Positions 1 to 8,858 of a stretch of DNA of 64,000 nucleotides are shown piece by piece. The position numbers and the translations under genes are program-made. The stretch is from CAYVQF01 sp964454015 (GTDB taxonomy: Bacteria > Myxococcota_A > Bradymonadia > UBA4248). Numbering within the stretch: the first letter of the stretch is position 1; the number at the start of each line of letters is the position of its first letter. The notes beneath the pieces were generated by a model, which was given only the letters and a program-made list of their open reading frames with translations, was not told where the DNA came from and did not search any database. The stretch spans positions 1 through 64,000 of the forward strand of contig CAYVQF010000020.1 of NCBI GenBank assembly GCA_964454015.1, read 5' to 3'.

Positions 1-6
1 TCTTGG

Positions 7-31
7 AAACCCAAGAACAACGGGGTTTTTT
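7..31 (+). terminator. Possible rho-independent terminator of a gene left of the window
   Basis: AAACCC (7-12) can pair with GGGTTT (23-28), and the T-run continues to position 31. This resembles an intrinsic terminator for a plus-strand gene ending before the window. The stem is only 6 bp, so the call is tentative. Confidence 0.4.
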
Positions 32-193
32 ATTTTCTTGACCGTGGATCAGGGCCTCGGCTCTCGCAGCCAGGAGCAGCACTGCCCGAGCGGCGGCGAC
101 GCCATCGAGGCGGTCGCGGGCCAGCTACCGAGCATGGCGCCAGGGCGCCAGAGCGCCCATGGGACGTGGCAAACAGCAGCGCCAAAGGCACGT

Positions 194-808
194 TCAGGCA
201 GCGACTTCGGGCGGCGTGTCCGCGTCGGGTCCCGCGCCCGACTGTAGCTGATGATGTAAGGACACCCTCTCGAGGGCGCGCCACAGGGCCTCGTTGATGG
301 GGTAGGCCGGGGTGGTCAACGACGGCTCGTAGGCCAGCAATGCCGCCGAGGCCGCGGCGAAGGTCACCACCTCCAGACCATCCTTCACCTGGTCGTGCGC
401 CCGCTGCGCCAGCTCCGGCGCCAGGTCCTTGAGGAAACGGCACACCCCAAGCATGGCGTGGCCGTGCTTGTCGCGCACCGCCGCGTAACCAAAGAGCCGG
501 CACAAGAGGGGGCGCCACGGGTAGGCCTGGCAGCGGCCCGTACCAAAACAGAGCTGATCCGGCGTGTAAAAAACACAGCGGGTCGGGTCCAATTGCGCCC
601 GCTCATACCACAGAGCGGCCTCGCCCCGCGCCCACAGCTCCTGCGCCAGGGGCAGCATCTCCAGCACCGTCGCCTCGACCTGCCGCGATTGACAGCAGCG
701 CCCACACCCAGGTGGACAGTGCAGCCCCGTCGCTTTCTGCACGGCCGCCGTTTGCCCGTCAATCCAGGCATAATGGGCCATCACCCAAGCACACTTGTCC
801 TCTTCCAT
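194..808 (-). CDS. YkgJ-family cysteine-cluster protein
   Basis: A 204-residue cytoplasmic protein without signal peptide. Near the N-terminus it has the compact motif CPPGCGRCC, followed by isolated Cys residues in 'TRCVFY', 'QLCFGTGRC', 'PLLCRLFG' and 'GVCRF'. This spacing is typical of the YkgJ/CxxCxxCC zinc- or iron-binding family, whose function is not established. The ATG at 808 was chosen because GGAG lies seven bases upstream; in-frame ATGs further upstream (832, 979) would add residues unlike the family. It follows the beta-helix lipoprotein gene on the same strand with a 171-bp gap, so it may be expressed from its own promoter or from readthrough. Family assignment is fairly safe; function is unknown. 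Confidence 0.75.
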   Translation of the reverse strand: MEEDKCAWVMAHYAWIDGQTAAVQKATGLHCPPGCGRCCQSRQVEATVLEMLPLAQELWARGEAALWYERAQLDPTRCVFYTPDQLCFGTGRCQAYPWRPLLCRLFGYAAVRDKHGHAMLGVCRFLKDLAPELAQRAHDQVKDGLEVVTFAAASAALLAYEPSLTTPAYPINEALWRALERVSLHHQLQSGAGPDADTPPEVAA

Positions 809-979
809 CGGCACTCCACTTGCGCGCGACATATGGGTGCGCCCCGCGCCAAGCGCGCGTTGCGCCTCGTGGGTCATTGGACGACACGAAGTGGCGACAC
901 GATCGGGCCAATCGCCCATGGCGTCAAGCGCCAATGAAGGAAAAAATGACCACCCACGCGGGTGCTCACCGGCGCCCAC

Positions 980-2875
980 CTACAGGGTGCGACCCATATC
1001 GCCCAGGGCGTTGTCCGCCCCCGAGAGCCCACCCTCACCGATGGCATCGGCAGGCGTCACTGACGCCAGATCCTGCAGGAACAGGCCCCAACCACCGCTG
1101 CGCTCGATGCGCACCGCCTCGAGAGCGACGCTCCCCGAGACCCACAGCGCCGCCGCGTGCTCCGTGTAATAGGCATCACGGCCTGCATCCAGGATATCCA
1201 CGTGCTTCAGGACGTTCTCGGGGTTCTGAGTCCCGATGTTCACGCCATACCATTTGGCCACCGTGGGATCCGTGGCTTGCAGCACCACGCGCTCGTCCTC
1301 ACGGCCGTCGATCTTCAGATAGCCCTTCTCGACGATCAAGGCGGCGCTCTCGTCGAAGTTGAGCACGGCGCCAGCCTGCACGGTGAGCCCGTTGCGCACC
1401 GTCACCGGGTAGGCAAAGCGAACGGGCACGTCCAGATTCGCCCACACCGCCTTGTTCTCCACGTCCCCACCCGAGACGAAGACCGGGAGCAGGAACTCCT
1501 CGGCGTCGCCGGGCACCACGTAGTGGCTCTCGCTATCGAGGAAGCGCACTTGGTCGGCTGCCAAATAGACAGGGCCCAGCTTATTGGTATGGAAAACGTT
1601 GTGAGAGAAGCCGTTGACCTTGACCGCCGGGCTCAGCGCCAAGCCGTAGCCACCACTTCCCTCGATCTGGACGTGGCGCAAGGTGATCTGAGCCTCGTCC
1701 GCCACGAAGAGCCCCGCCGCCACGTCGCTGTAGTACTCGCTCTGGCCACCGCGCGCGATCCGGCAGTGCTCCAGGACATTGACCGGGTTGTTGGTGCGCA
1801 CGAAGACCCCGCGCCACAGCGAGGCCTCACCCGGGAGACCGTCCAGCGACACGGGCTGCTCTGCGCTGCCCTTGATCTCCAGGGCACCGCGCTCGTTGAC
1901 GTCGAGGTGCGTGTCGGGGTGGAAATGGCAGCGGACGCCCGGGCCGATGCTGAGGCGCGCCTTCACATCGATCCCCTCCTTGATGGCGTAAGGCGCGTTG
2001 AGGGCATGCCAGTGCCCATTCTCCGTGACGCGGCCACCGCTCACCTCGACGAAGACCGCGTCGGCAGCGCCTCCTCCGAGGAAGTCCGAGGCGGCGTCGA
2101 GGTGTCGGACCTGCTCAGCCCCCACGAGCACCGGGGCCATCTTGTTGTCAGCGAAGCGATTCTGGGTAAAGGCGCCCAGCTTGACCTCACCGCCGAGCAC
2201 CAAGCCATAGCCGCCGCTGCGCCGCATCTGCACATGCTCGATCTTGATCTGGGCGGATCCTTCTGCGGCCAAGTTCGCCGGATAGGAGGACAGATAGGTC
2301 GTTGAACCGCCGCCGTCGATCACCGCGTGTTGGAGGTGATTCAGAGGATGATTGCTCGAGACCACGATCCCACCCCAGTAACCCGCACTGTCGACCACGC
2401 CCTTGAAGGTCACCAGCTCATCGGCCCGCCCCTGTACGGCGAGGGCCGCGGCGTCGCCCACGAAAAGACCGGCCCCACTCTCGAAGAGGAAGGTCGCCCC
2501 GGCCTCGATGCGCAGAACCCCCTGGGGGCTCATCCAGGATGAAACCAGCACACACGCCTTGGCGGGCACCGTGAGATCCTCCTGCAGGTGCTCCCCTGTC
2601 AGCGCCGTCGCGCTCTTCTTGTCGCACTGATTCACCGCTGCGAAGGGCGCCCCTGTCTGGACTTCACCTTCGGCGCCGCCCTCACCGCTCGCACCGGCCG
2701 TCCCGCGCGCGCCCTCTTGCGCCCCCTGCTCCTCACCCCCGCCTTCTCCTTGGAGCGGCTTGACGGGATCCTTCTTGGCCTCATCGACCTGCGGTGATTC
2801 CTTGGGTTGGCAAGCCAAGCCACAGCCCAATGCAGCGACCAAACACACGAAAACCATCGCGACCCATGCTCGCAT
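980..2875 (-). CDS. Exported lipoprotein with three right-handed beta-helix units
   Basis: A 631-residue protein with a hydrophobic N-terminus ending in LGCGLAC, a plausible lipobox, then a Lys/Glu/Gly-rich linker to about residue 75. The rest holds three imperfect copies of a module of about 150 residues. Each copy carries an 'L.I..GA....' strand, an 'A(L)xVxGxxDExVxF' strand, a 'W.G..V.(S/T).NP.N.L.H..I' strand and an 'IERSGG(Y/W)GL' turn. This regular pattern is that of parallel beta-helix (pectate-lyase-like) surface proteins. No catalytic residues were recognised, so it is more likely structural or carbohydrate-binding than an enzyme. The start has a strong GAGGAG site, and a TTGACA-17-TATCCA promoter lies about 100 bp upstream. 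Substrate unknown. Confidence 0.8.
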   Translation of the reverse strand: MRAWVAMVFVCLVAALGCGLACQPKESPQVDEAKKDPVKPLQGEGGGEEQGAQEGARGTAGASGEGGAEGEVQTGAPFAAVNQCDKKSATALTGEHLQEDLTVPAKACVLVSSWMSPQGVLRIEAGATFLFESGAGLFVGDAAALAVQGRADELVTFKGVVDSAGYWGGIVVSSNHPLNHLQHAVIDGGGSTTYLSSYPANLAAEGSAQIKIEHVQMRRSGGYGLVLGGEVKLGAFTQNRFADNKMAPVLVGAEQVRHLDAASDFLGGGAADAVFVEVSGGRVTENGHWHALNAPYAIKEGIDVKARLSIGPGVRCHFHPDTHLDVNERGALEIKGSAEQPVSLDGLPGEASLWRGVFVRTNNPVNVLEHCRIARGGQSEYYSDVAAGLFVADEAQITLRHVQIEGSGGYGLALSPAVKVNGFSHNVFHTNKLGPVYLAADQVRFLDSESHYVVPGDAEEFLLPVFVSGGDVENKAVWANLDVPVRFAYPVTVRNGLTVQAGAVLNFDESAALIVEKGYLKIDGREDERVVLQATDPTVAKWYGVNIGTQNPENVLKHVDILDAGRDAYYTEHAAALWVSGSVALEAVRIERSGGWGLFLQDLASVTPADAIGEGGLSGADNALGDMGRTL

Positions 2876-2976
2876 AGCAACTCCTCATTCACGTCGTTGA
2901 CACGCAGGTCTCCGGGCACCGTCATTCAGATGCCGAGCCAAGCTTCAGCGTCGCTCGCTCGCCTGCATGCGGCGAG

Positions 2977-3005
2977 TGGATAGAGAGATCCGCGACACCT
3001 GTCAA
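2977..3005 (-). promoter_or_regulatory. Sigma70-like promoter for the beta-helix lipoprotein
   Basis: On the minus strand TTGACA (3005-3000) and TATCCA (2982-2977) are separated by 17 bp, about 100 bp ahead of the start at 2875. The -35 is a perfect consensus and the -10 matches 4 of 6. Confidence 0.6.
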
Positions 3006-3027
3006 GCGCCTCGAAAATCGGGGGGCG

Positions 3028-3678
3028 CTACGGACGCAGCGGCCCCGTGCTGGGGCGCAGTTCAACCGTCTGGAGCGCGCGCGCCAGCGCCGCCTGCACC
3101 TCGGGGTGACGCTCCGCCAAGACGAGCTGTTGCAGGGTATCCTCCACGGCCGTCACCTGCAGCCGGTCGCGCACCAGCGCCATCCCGACCACGGCGTCAC
3201 GGCGAATGAAGGCGTCCTCGTGGGTCGCCAGCGGGAGAAGCTGTGACACCGCCTCGGGGCGTTGGGGCAGCACGACCTCGTTGAAGAGGAGGATGGCGCG
3301 CCCGAGCAAGGTCAGGTCAGCCTGTACCCCAGGCTCATTCAGCAGGAGGCTCGCAAAGTCCAGCACCCGTGGATCCTGAGCAAAGAGCCCCAGGGCCCCC
3401 ATCGCTCGACCGCGAGGGAAGCGGTCCAGCGCCGGATGCGTGCTGATGGTCATCAGTTCTTGCACCACATCGATTTCGTCTTGCAGGGCGATGATCTCAT
3501 CCTCGATGGGGGAACCATGGCTGAGCAATAGGACGAGCAGGTGGGCCTTGGGAGAGCCATCGAGGGAGGTGTAGGTCGTCACCGGCAGCGGATCCGCCAT
3601 GGCCCCAACGCTCGTCAGGGTCATCGCCCCGAGCACCATACACACCAGAGTCACGCTTCGTATCGACTGGGTCAGCAC
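3028..3678 (-). CDS. Exported HEAT-repeat-like protein
   Basis: A 216-residue protein starting at GTG 3678, with GGGAG seven bases upstream inside the end of the preceding gene. Residues 1-28 form a signal peptide ending near 'GAMADP'. The remainder is alpha-helical with Leu/Ala periodicity and motifs such as 'DAFIRRDAVVGMALVRD' and 'ERHPEVQAALARAL', which resemble degenerate HEAT/PBS-lyase repeats. Only 3 bp separate it from the metalloprotease gene upstream, so the two are almost certainly co-transcribed and translationally coupled. A periplasmic scaffold or chaperone for the protease is possible, but this is inference; no enzyme motif is visible. Confidence 0.7.
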   Translation of the reverse strand: MLTQSIRSVTLVCMVLGAMTLTSVGAMADPLPVTTYTSLDGSPKAHLLVLLLSHGSPIEDEIIALQDEIDVVQELMTISTHPALDRFPRGRAMGALGLFAQDPRVLDFASLLLNEPGVQADLTLLGRAILLFNEVVLPQRPEAVSQLLPLATHEDAFIRRDAVVGMALVRDRLQVTAVEDTLQQLVLAERHPEVQAALARALQTVELRPSTGPLRP

Positions 3679-3681
3679 TGC

Positions 3682-5481
3682 TTATCTCCCGCGCGGGTTG
3701 AGGCGCATGATCTGCCCCTGGGTTGACGAAAAGGACTGGACCACACCCGTGCCGGTCAGCACCACGGGGAACATCACGTTGCTCATGCAATCGTGGTAGG
3801 TGTGGTAGCTGAACTCACCCACTGGCGTGGGGCAGTTGGGCGTGTCGGCGATGACGTCGTTGACCTGCTGATTGTTGGCGTTCCGCGAGATCTCCGTCAC
3901 GTGGTAGAAGCCAAAGTAGTGGCCCAGCTCGTGGACCATGATATCCGTCGTCATGGCCGTCGAGCTCTGGGCTTGCACCACCACCCCAGAGCCGCCCGTA
4001 CCGTTGACGCCCACCGGCCCGGGAATGCCACCGGCCACGCCCGCGGCACCACTCAAATCACCGCGCAGATCCCGGACGAAGAAGACGTTGATCGCTCCGT
4101 TGACCCCGACGGTGCTGCGGTTGGCGAACATCTCGTACATCTCGTCAGCGTTGTCCAACACGGCATAGGTGTTCGGGAGATCGTAATACCGCACCTGGCC
4201 CAAGACGACATTGCGCGGGCCAAAGTAGTTCTGTCGCGCCCCATTGAGCACCGTCTGCATGTAGGTGTTCGAGGGCGCCGTCGTGGCGCTCAAGCCACTG
4301 ACGGCCCCCTGGGCGATGAAGATGTTCACGTCGAAGCTCGCGCCAGCCACGCTACCCGTCCCGCGCTTGAGGAAGACCCGCACCCTGTCGATATTGCTCG
4401 CGTAACGCCCCACATCGAAGCTCCACTCGCCGGACATGAGCTGGAGGGCGGGATCGGCGTTCTGGGGAAAGACCAGCGAACCGTGGCCCGAGTTGATGGT
4501 GGAGCGGAAGGGAGCCGTGAAGCCCGTCCCGTACAAGTCGAGGCTCCCCGCCGCCAAGGTGCCATTGGGACGGCGCAGATTCTCGATCCACAGGTAGCCA
4601 TCGCGCGTCGAGGCCTCGGCCACGATCATGAAGCTCACCACATCGCTGCCCACATTGAAGCGACGCGGGTTGCCACCCGTGATGGTCAACTCTGTCGCCG
4701 TGAAAGTGCCCCCTGGACCACACACCTGCATGGGCGTGTCGCTGTCGACCGGCAGCAGAGGTCTGCAGGTCCAATCGGCGAGGGTGCACGGGCAAGGCCC
4801 AGCACAAACCCCACCGTCTTCCGGCCGCAAACACACGCCGCTGATGCACTGCCGCGAGTACTGGCAGGTCGCGCCCGTACCCAAGTTCGGCGGCGGATAA
4901 GCGCACACCCCATCGATGCATTGTTTGCCGTCGGCACAATCGAAGAGGTTGCGACAGGCGATATTGCAGGCACCGTCTATACAGGAGTAACCCGAGCGGC
5001 ACTCGTCTTTGCTCCCACAGGCCTGGAGGCAGAACGGAAAGCCGTTGACCTCGCGACACACCGATCCGCTGGGGCAGCCCTGCAGGTCGCAGCCTTGCGT
5101 ACAATAGCCGCCGGGCAGGATGGTCGCACACAGCCCCGAGGTGCATTGCCCCGGCTCGGTACACGCGGCCCCGATTACCCCTTGCATCACCACGACATCA
5201 GGGACTTCGATCACCTCCTCGGTGGTCTCGGGGAGCACATCGGGGGATACCCCATCGGGCGACACCACATCGGGGGGTAGATCCAGCAGGTCGTCGTGCA
5301 CCTCCCCGTCTCCCGCCTCGACGTCGGCAGCGTCCACCTCGATGAGGCCATCTTCTTCGACCACCTTCGAGCCCGGGCTCGAAGAGCAGGCCGCAGCCCA
5401 CAACGCAATCATCGCCAAGCCAATCGCCGCCCCGAGCAGCCTCCACTTCATTGGCACAGATGGTTCGATGCTCGTCACCAC
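3682..5481 (-). CDS. Lipoprotein metalloprotease, M43 (pappalysin)-like metzincin
   Basis: A 599-residue secreted lipoprotein. The N-terminus has a hydrophobic stretch with lipobox AAAC, an acidic linker (about 45-95) and a Cys-rich block (about 105-255) of 'C-x(n)-SG-x-C' modules. The C-terminal domain carries HELGHYFGFYH (from about residue 517), the metzincin zinc site HExxHxxGxxH. It is followed by 'DVIADTP', spaced Cys residues and 'SNVMFP', matching the M43 downstream pattern and Met-turn. GTG 5481 was chosen because AAGGAG lies five bases upstream; GTG 5478 is equally possible, and ATG 5451 begins at the signal peptide but has no ribosome site. It heads a two-gene operon with the HEAT-like protein. 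The likely role is extracellular proteolysis; substrate unknown. Confidence 0.82.
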   Translation of the reverse strand: MVTSIEPSVPMKWRLLGAAIGLAMIALWAAACSSSPGSKVVEEDGLIEVDAADVEAGDGEVHDDLLDLPPDVVSPDGVSPDVLPETTEEVIEVPDVVVMQGVIGAACTEPGQCTSGLCATILPGGYCTQGCDLQGCPSGSVCREVNGFPFCLQACGSKDECRSGYSCIDGACNIACRNLFDCADGKQCIDGVCAYPPPNLGTGATCQYSRQCISGVCLRPEDGGVCAGPCPCTLADWTCRPLLPVDSDTPMQVCGPGGTFTATELTITGGNPRRFNVGSDVVSFMIVAEASTRDGYLWIENLRRPNGTLAAGSLDLYGTGFTAPFRSTINSGHGSLVFPQNADPALQLMSGEWSFDVGRYASNIDRVRVFLKRGTGSVAGASFDVNIFIAQGAVSGLSATTAPSNTYMQTVLNGARQNYFGPRNVVLGQVRYYDLPNTYAVLDNADEMYEMFANRSTVGVNGAINVFFVRDLRGDLSGAAGVAGGIPGPVGVNGTGGSGVVVQAQSSTAMTTDIMVHELGHYFGFYHVTEISRNANNQQVNDVIADTPNCPTPVGEFSYHTYHDCMSNVMFPVVLTGTGVVQSFSSTQGQIMRLNPRGR

Positions 5482-5569
5482 GCTCGCTCCTTCACGCTTT
5501 TTCACGGTAAGGGCCACCTTGCAAGGCGTCACCCGCCGCGCAGGTGCAAACGACGTCGCCGTCTCTCAC

Positions 5570-5598
5570 AAGCTAACCCTAGGTCCCCGCTGCTGCAA
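5570..5598 (-). promoter_or_regulatory. Sigma70-like promoter for the metalloprotease operon
   Basis: Minus-strand TTGCAG (5598-5593) and TAGCTT (5575-5570) are 17 bp apart, about 90 bp ahead of the chosen start. Confidence 0.45.
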
Positions 5599-5647
5599 GC
5601 CCATTTCCAAAAGTCCCAGCATTTGCAGCCCCTCGCGACGATGAGGC

Positions 5648-5676
5648 TTGCGCTCGCTCAGCACCTGTGCTACAGG
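5648..5676 (+). promoter_or_regulatory. Possible rpsB promoter
   Basis: TTGCGC (5648-5653) and TACAGG (5671-5676) are 17 bp apart, giving a leader of about 110 nt before rpsB. The -35 resembles that of the frr promoter in the same block; the -10 is weak. Confidence 0.35.
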
Positions 5677-5713
5677 CAGCGGCGCCTTCGGGCAATTACA
5701 CACGTCGCGCCTA

Positions 5714-5749
5714 CTGGGCCAGGGTGCTCCCCCGTTGGAGTGGGCCCAG
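5714..5749 (+). promoter_or_regulatory. Two-tier hairpin in the rpsB leader
   Basis: CTGGGCC (5714-5720) pairs with GGCCCAG (5743-5749), and inside it CTCC (5727-5730) pairs with GGAG (5737-5740). It ends 45 nt before the rpsB start. Ribosomal protein S2 represses its own leader in several bacteria, so this is a candidate autoregulatory element. No family-level consensus could be checked here. Confidence 0.4.
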
Positions 5750-5794
5750 AGTGACAGGGCGGCGGAGGCTCAACCCAAGACACTGGAGAAGAAC

Positions 5795-6607
<813 letters not shown>

Positions 6608-6614
6608 AGCCCGG

Positions 6615-6666
6615 GTGTGACCTGGGGCATCCTTCCGGGGCCCCGCCCCGGCGACCGAGGTCACAC
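6615..6666 (+). promoter_or_regulatory. Long hairpin between rpsB and tsf
   Basis: GTGTGACCT (6615-6623) is perfectly complementary to AGGTCACAC (6658-6666). The enclosed sequence folds again through CCGGGG (6635-6640) and CCCCGG (6646-6651). There is no T-run, so it is more likely an attenuator or mRNA-stability element than a complete terminator. It begins 8 bp after the rpsB stop. Confidence 0.55.
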
Positions 6667-6691
6667 GCGGTGCACCACTGATCGCCGAACG

Positions 6692-6706
6692 TGGCACTTG
6701 GTGCCA
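6692..6706 (+). promoter_or_regulatory. Short inverted repeat just upstream of the tsf ribosome site
   Basis: TGGCAC-TTG-GTGCCA forms a 6-bp stem ending 17 bp before the tsf start. A near-copy (8193-8208) precedes frr; see findings. Confidence 0.4.
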
Positions 6707-6723
6707 GACAAAGGAGTATTCCC

Positions 6724-7332
6724 ATGGCAGATATTTCCGCTGCAGCCGTGAAAGAGCTGCGCGAGCGCACCAGCGCTGGCATGATGGATTGCAAAAAGGC
6801 CCTCGTCGAGTCCAATGGTGACATGGACAAGGCCATCGAGTACCTGCAGGTCAAAGGCTTGGCCGCCGCCGCCAAACGCGCCGGTCGCGTCGCCAGCGAA
6901 GGATTCGTCGGCTCCTACATCCATCACGACGGCAAAACGGGCGTCATGGTCGAGATCAACTGCGAGACCGATTTCGTCGCCCGAAACGACAAGTTCCGCG
7001 AGTTCTCCAAGCAGATCGCCATGCACATCGCCGCCGCCAAACCCGAGGTCGTCTCCTCTGACGAAATCTCCGAAGAATACCTCGCCAAGCAACGGCGGAT
7101 CTTCGAAGGGCAAGCCGCGGAATCGGGCAAGCCCGCCAATATCGCCGCCAAAATGGCTGAAGGGCGCCTCTCCAAGTGGCTCAAAGAGGTCTCTCTCCTC
7201 GACCAGCCCTTCGTCATGAACCCAGACCAGACCATCGAGCAGTTCCGCGCCGAAACCTCTGGCGCCATCGGCGAGAACATCGTTATCCGCCGCTTCGCCC
7301 GCTTCACCATCGGCGAAAAGAGCGAAGACTGA
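6724..7332 (+). CDS. tsf: Elongation factor Ts (short form)
   Basis: A 202-residue EF-Ts, the guanine-nucleotide exchange factor for EF-Tu. The N-terminal UBA-like domain carries 'VKELRERTSAGMMDCKKAL', followed by 'AGRVASEGFVGSYIH' and the core signature 'EINCETDFVARND'. It is much shorter than the 283-residue E. coli protein and close to the roughly 200-residue short form known from Thermus, which lacks the duplicated core subdomain. The start at 6724 follows AAAGGAG. It is the second gene of the translation block, after a long intergenic hairpin that could tune its level relative to S2. Confidence 0.97.
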   Translation: MADISAAAVKELRERTSAGMMDCKKALVESNGDMDKAIEYLQVKGLAAAAKRAGRVASEGFVGSYIHHDGKTGVMVEINCETDFVARNDKFREFSKQIAMHIAAAKPEVVSSDEISEEYLAKQRRIFEGQAAESGKPANIAAKMAEGRLSKWLKEVSLLDQPFVMNPDQTIEQFRAETSGAIGENIVIRRFARFTIGEKSED

Positions 7333-7355
7333 CATCGACACCTGCAGAGGGGGTC

Positions 7356-8072
7356 ATGACGCCGCACTTCCAACGTATCCTCGTCAAACTCAGCGGCGAA
7401 GCCCTCGCTGGCGACAGCGGCGGCGGCGTCGACCCCCAAATGCTCCTGCATTTCGCCCAAGAAGTGGCCGCCGTCCATCACGACGGTGTCCAGACCGGCG
7501 TCGTCATCGGCGGCGGTAACTTCTTCCGCGGCGCCGCGGGGGCCGCCGCCGGCATGGACCGGGCCCACGCCGATCAGATCGGCATGCTGGCCACCATCAT
7601 GAACGGCCTCTTCCTCCGCCAGGCCCTCGAGGACCAACACATCCCCGCCCGCGTCCTCGCGGCGCTCCCGGTGCAGGGCATCGCTGAGCCCTACAGCGTC
7701 GACCTCGCCCGAGCCCACCTCGACCGCGGGCGCGTCGTCATCCTCGTCGGCGGGACCGGCAACCCCTACTTCTCCACTGACACCGCCGCCTCCCTCCGCG
7801 CCCTGGAAATCGGCGCCCAGCTCCTGCTCAAGGGCACCAAAGTCGATGGCGTCTACGACGCCGACCCCAAGAAAGATCCCACGGCCAAAAAATTCACCAC
7901 CATCTCTTATCGAGAAGTCCTGCAGCGCCGACTCGCGGTCATGGACCTCTGCGCCATCACCCTCTGTGAAGAGAACCGGCTGCCCCTGGTGGTTTTCGAC
8001 ATTTTCCGCGCCGGCGACCTGCGCCGCCTGGTCTGTGGACAGCGGCTGGGAACCTTGGTCACCGCCGACTGA
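7356..8072 (+). CDS. pyrH: UMP kinase
   Basis: A 238-residue cytoplasmic UMP kinase that phosphorylates UMP to UDP in pyrimidine nucleotide synthesis. Amino-acid-kinase-fold motifs are visible: 'RILVKLSGEAL' near the N-terminus, 'GVVIGGGNFFRG', 'ADQIGMLATIMNGL', 'GTGNPYFSTDTAA' and 'LLLKGTKVDGVYDADP'. The ATG at 7356 lies 23 bp after the tsf stop with an AGAGGGGG ribosome site, so tsf and pyrH are probably co-transcribed. Length and motif order match bacterial PyrH. Bacterial UMP kinases are typically regulated by UTP and GTP; nothing in the sequence contradicts that. Confidence 0.96.
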   Translation: MTPHFQRILVKLSGEALAGDSGGGVDPQMLLHFAQEVAAVHHDGVQTGVVIGGGNFFRGAAGAAAGMDRAHADQIGMLATIMNGLFLRQALEDQHIPARVLAALPVQGIAEPYSVDLARAHLDRGRVVILVGGTGNPYFSTDTAASLRALEIGAQLLLKGTKVDGVYDADPKKDPTAKKFTTISYREVLQRRLAVMDLCAITLCEENRLPLVVFDIFRAGDLRRLVCGQRLGTLVTAD

Positions 8073-8141
8073 AGCGTGCCAGCCTGAGCACCCGCGGCCA
8101 GCGCACTCCGCCCACCGCCGCGCGACCCACCTCCACGCCCC

Positions 8142-8170
8142 TTGCGGAGCCTGCACCGCGCGGCTATCTT
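8142..8170 (+). promoter_or_regulatory. Sigma70-like promoter for frr
   Basis: TTGCGG (8142-8147) and TATCTT (8165-8170) are separated by exactly 17 bp, about 70 bp before frr. This suggests frr has its own promoter in addition to any readthrough from pyrH. Confidence 0.55.
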
Positions 8171-8192
8171 TGCGCCCGGCCCTTTTTACGCG

Positions 8193-8208
8193 TGGCACTT
8201 TGCTGCCA
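8193..8208 (+). promoter_or_regulatory. Inverted repeat upstream of frr, similar to that upstream of tsf
   Basis: TGGCA (8193-8197) and TGCCA (8204-8208) frame a 6-nt loop. The sequence GTGGCACTT within it is identical to the one ahead of tsf at 6691-6699. Confidence 0.35.
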
Positions 8209-8238
8209 ACGGCCTAACCTTACCTCGGAGGACCCCCG

Positions 8239-8796
8239 ATGCTGGCAGAACTGATGGATGACTTGATGGCGGGCTTTGAATCCACCCTCTCTTCCCTGCG
8301 CCGTGACTTGTCCAAAGTGCGCACCGGTCGCGCCAACCCCGCCATGCTGGACGGCATCAAAGTCGACTATTATGGCACCCCCACGCCGCTCAACCAGATC
8401 GGGGCCGTCAAGGTCCCCGACGCGCGGCTCATCACCATCCAACCTTGGGAAAAGAACATGATCGGCGCCGTCGAGAAAGCCATCCTCGGCTCCGATCTCG
8501 GCCTCAACCCCTCCAACGACGGCACCCTCATCCGCATCCCCATCCCGGCCCTCACGGGTGAGCGCCGCAAAGAGCTCACCAAGGCCGTCCGGGACACCGG
8601 TGAAAAGGCCAAAATCGCCGCCCGCAACCAACGCCGCGACGCCAACGACATGGTCAAGGGCCTGCAAAAAGACGGCGAGGTCAGCGAGGACGAGTCGCAC
8701 CGTACCCTGACCAAGATCCAGGACGTCACCAACGACTACGTCAAGAAAATCGACGAAGTCGTCGCTGAGAAAGAAAAAGAAATCATGGAGATCTAG
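8239..8796 (+). CDS. frr: Ribosome recycling factor
   Basis: A 185-residue RRF, the same length as the E. coli protein, which with EF-G splits the post-termination ribosome. Family motifs include 'SLRRDLSKVRTGRANP', 'YYGTPTPLNQIGAVKVPD', 'IQPWEKNMIGAVEKAIL' and the C-terminal helix with 'DANDMVKGLQKDGEVSEDE'. The start follows GGAGG eight bases upstream. It closes the rpsB-tsf-pyrH-frr block and probably uses its own promoter at 8142-8170. No operon partner follows; the next gene encodes a lipoprotein with a separate promoter. Confidence 0.97.
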   Translation: MLAELMDDLMAGFESTLSSLRRDLSKVRTGRANPAMLDGIKVDYYGTPTPLNQIGAVKVPDARLITIQPWEKNMIGAVEKAILGSDLGLNPSNDGTLIRIPIPALTGERRKELTKAVRDTGEKAKIAARNQRRDANDMVKGLQKDGEVSEDESHRTLTKIQDVTNDYVKKIDEVVAEKEKEIMEI

Positions 8797-8858
8797 CAAC
8801 GTCGGAGCGAAGCCCCCCCCGGACGCGTGCGACGCCGCGCCCCAGCCATCCTTTGCCC

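Larger units (their letters stand above)
5482..5794. other. Divergent control region between the metalloprotease operon and rpsB
   Basis: This 313-bp gene-free stretch holds a minus-strand promoter candidate, a plus-strand promoter candidate and an rpsB leader hairpin, each listed separately. No open frame with a credible protein was seen in it. Confidence 0.6.

Noticed and set aside
3793..5280. Plus-strand open frame of about 495 codons opposite the metalloprotease
   Set aside because: No recognisable domain and antisense-type composition; the minus frame has a complete HExxHxxGxxH site.
6692..6706. TGGCAC-containing elements before tsf and frr as sigma54 promoters
   Set aside because: The GC element is not at the required distance from TGGCAC, and no enhancer-type site was seen; they are better described as hairpins.
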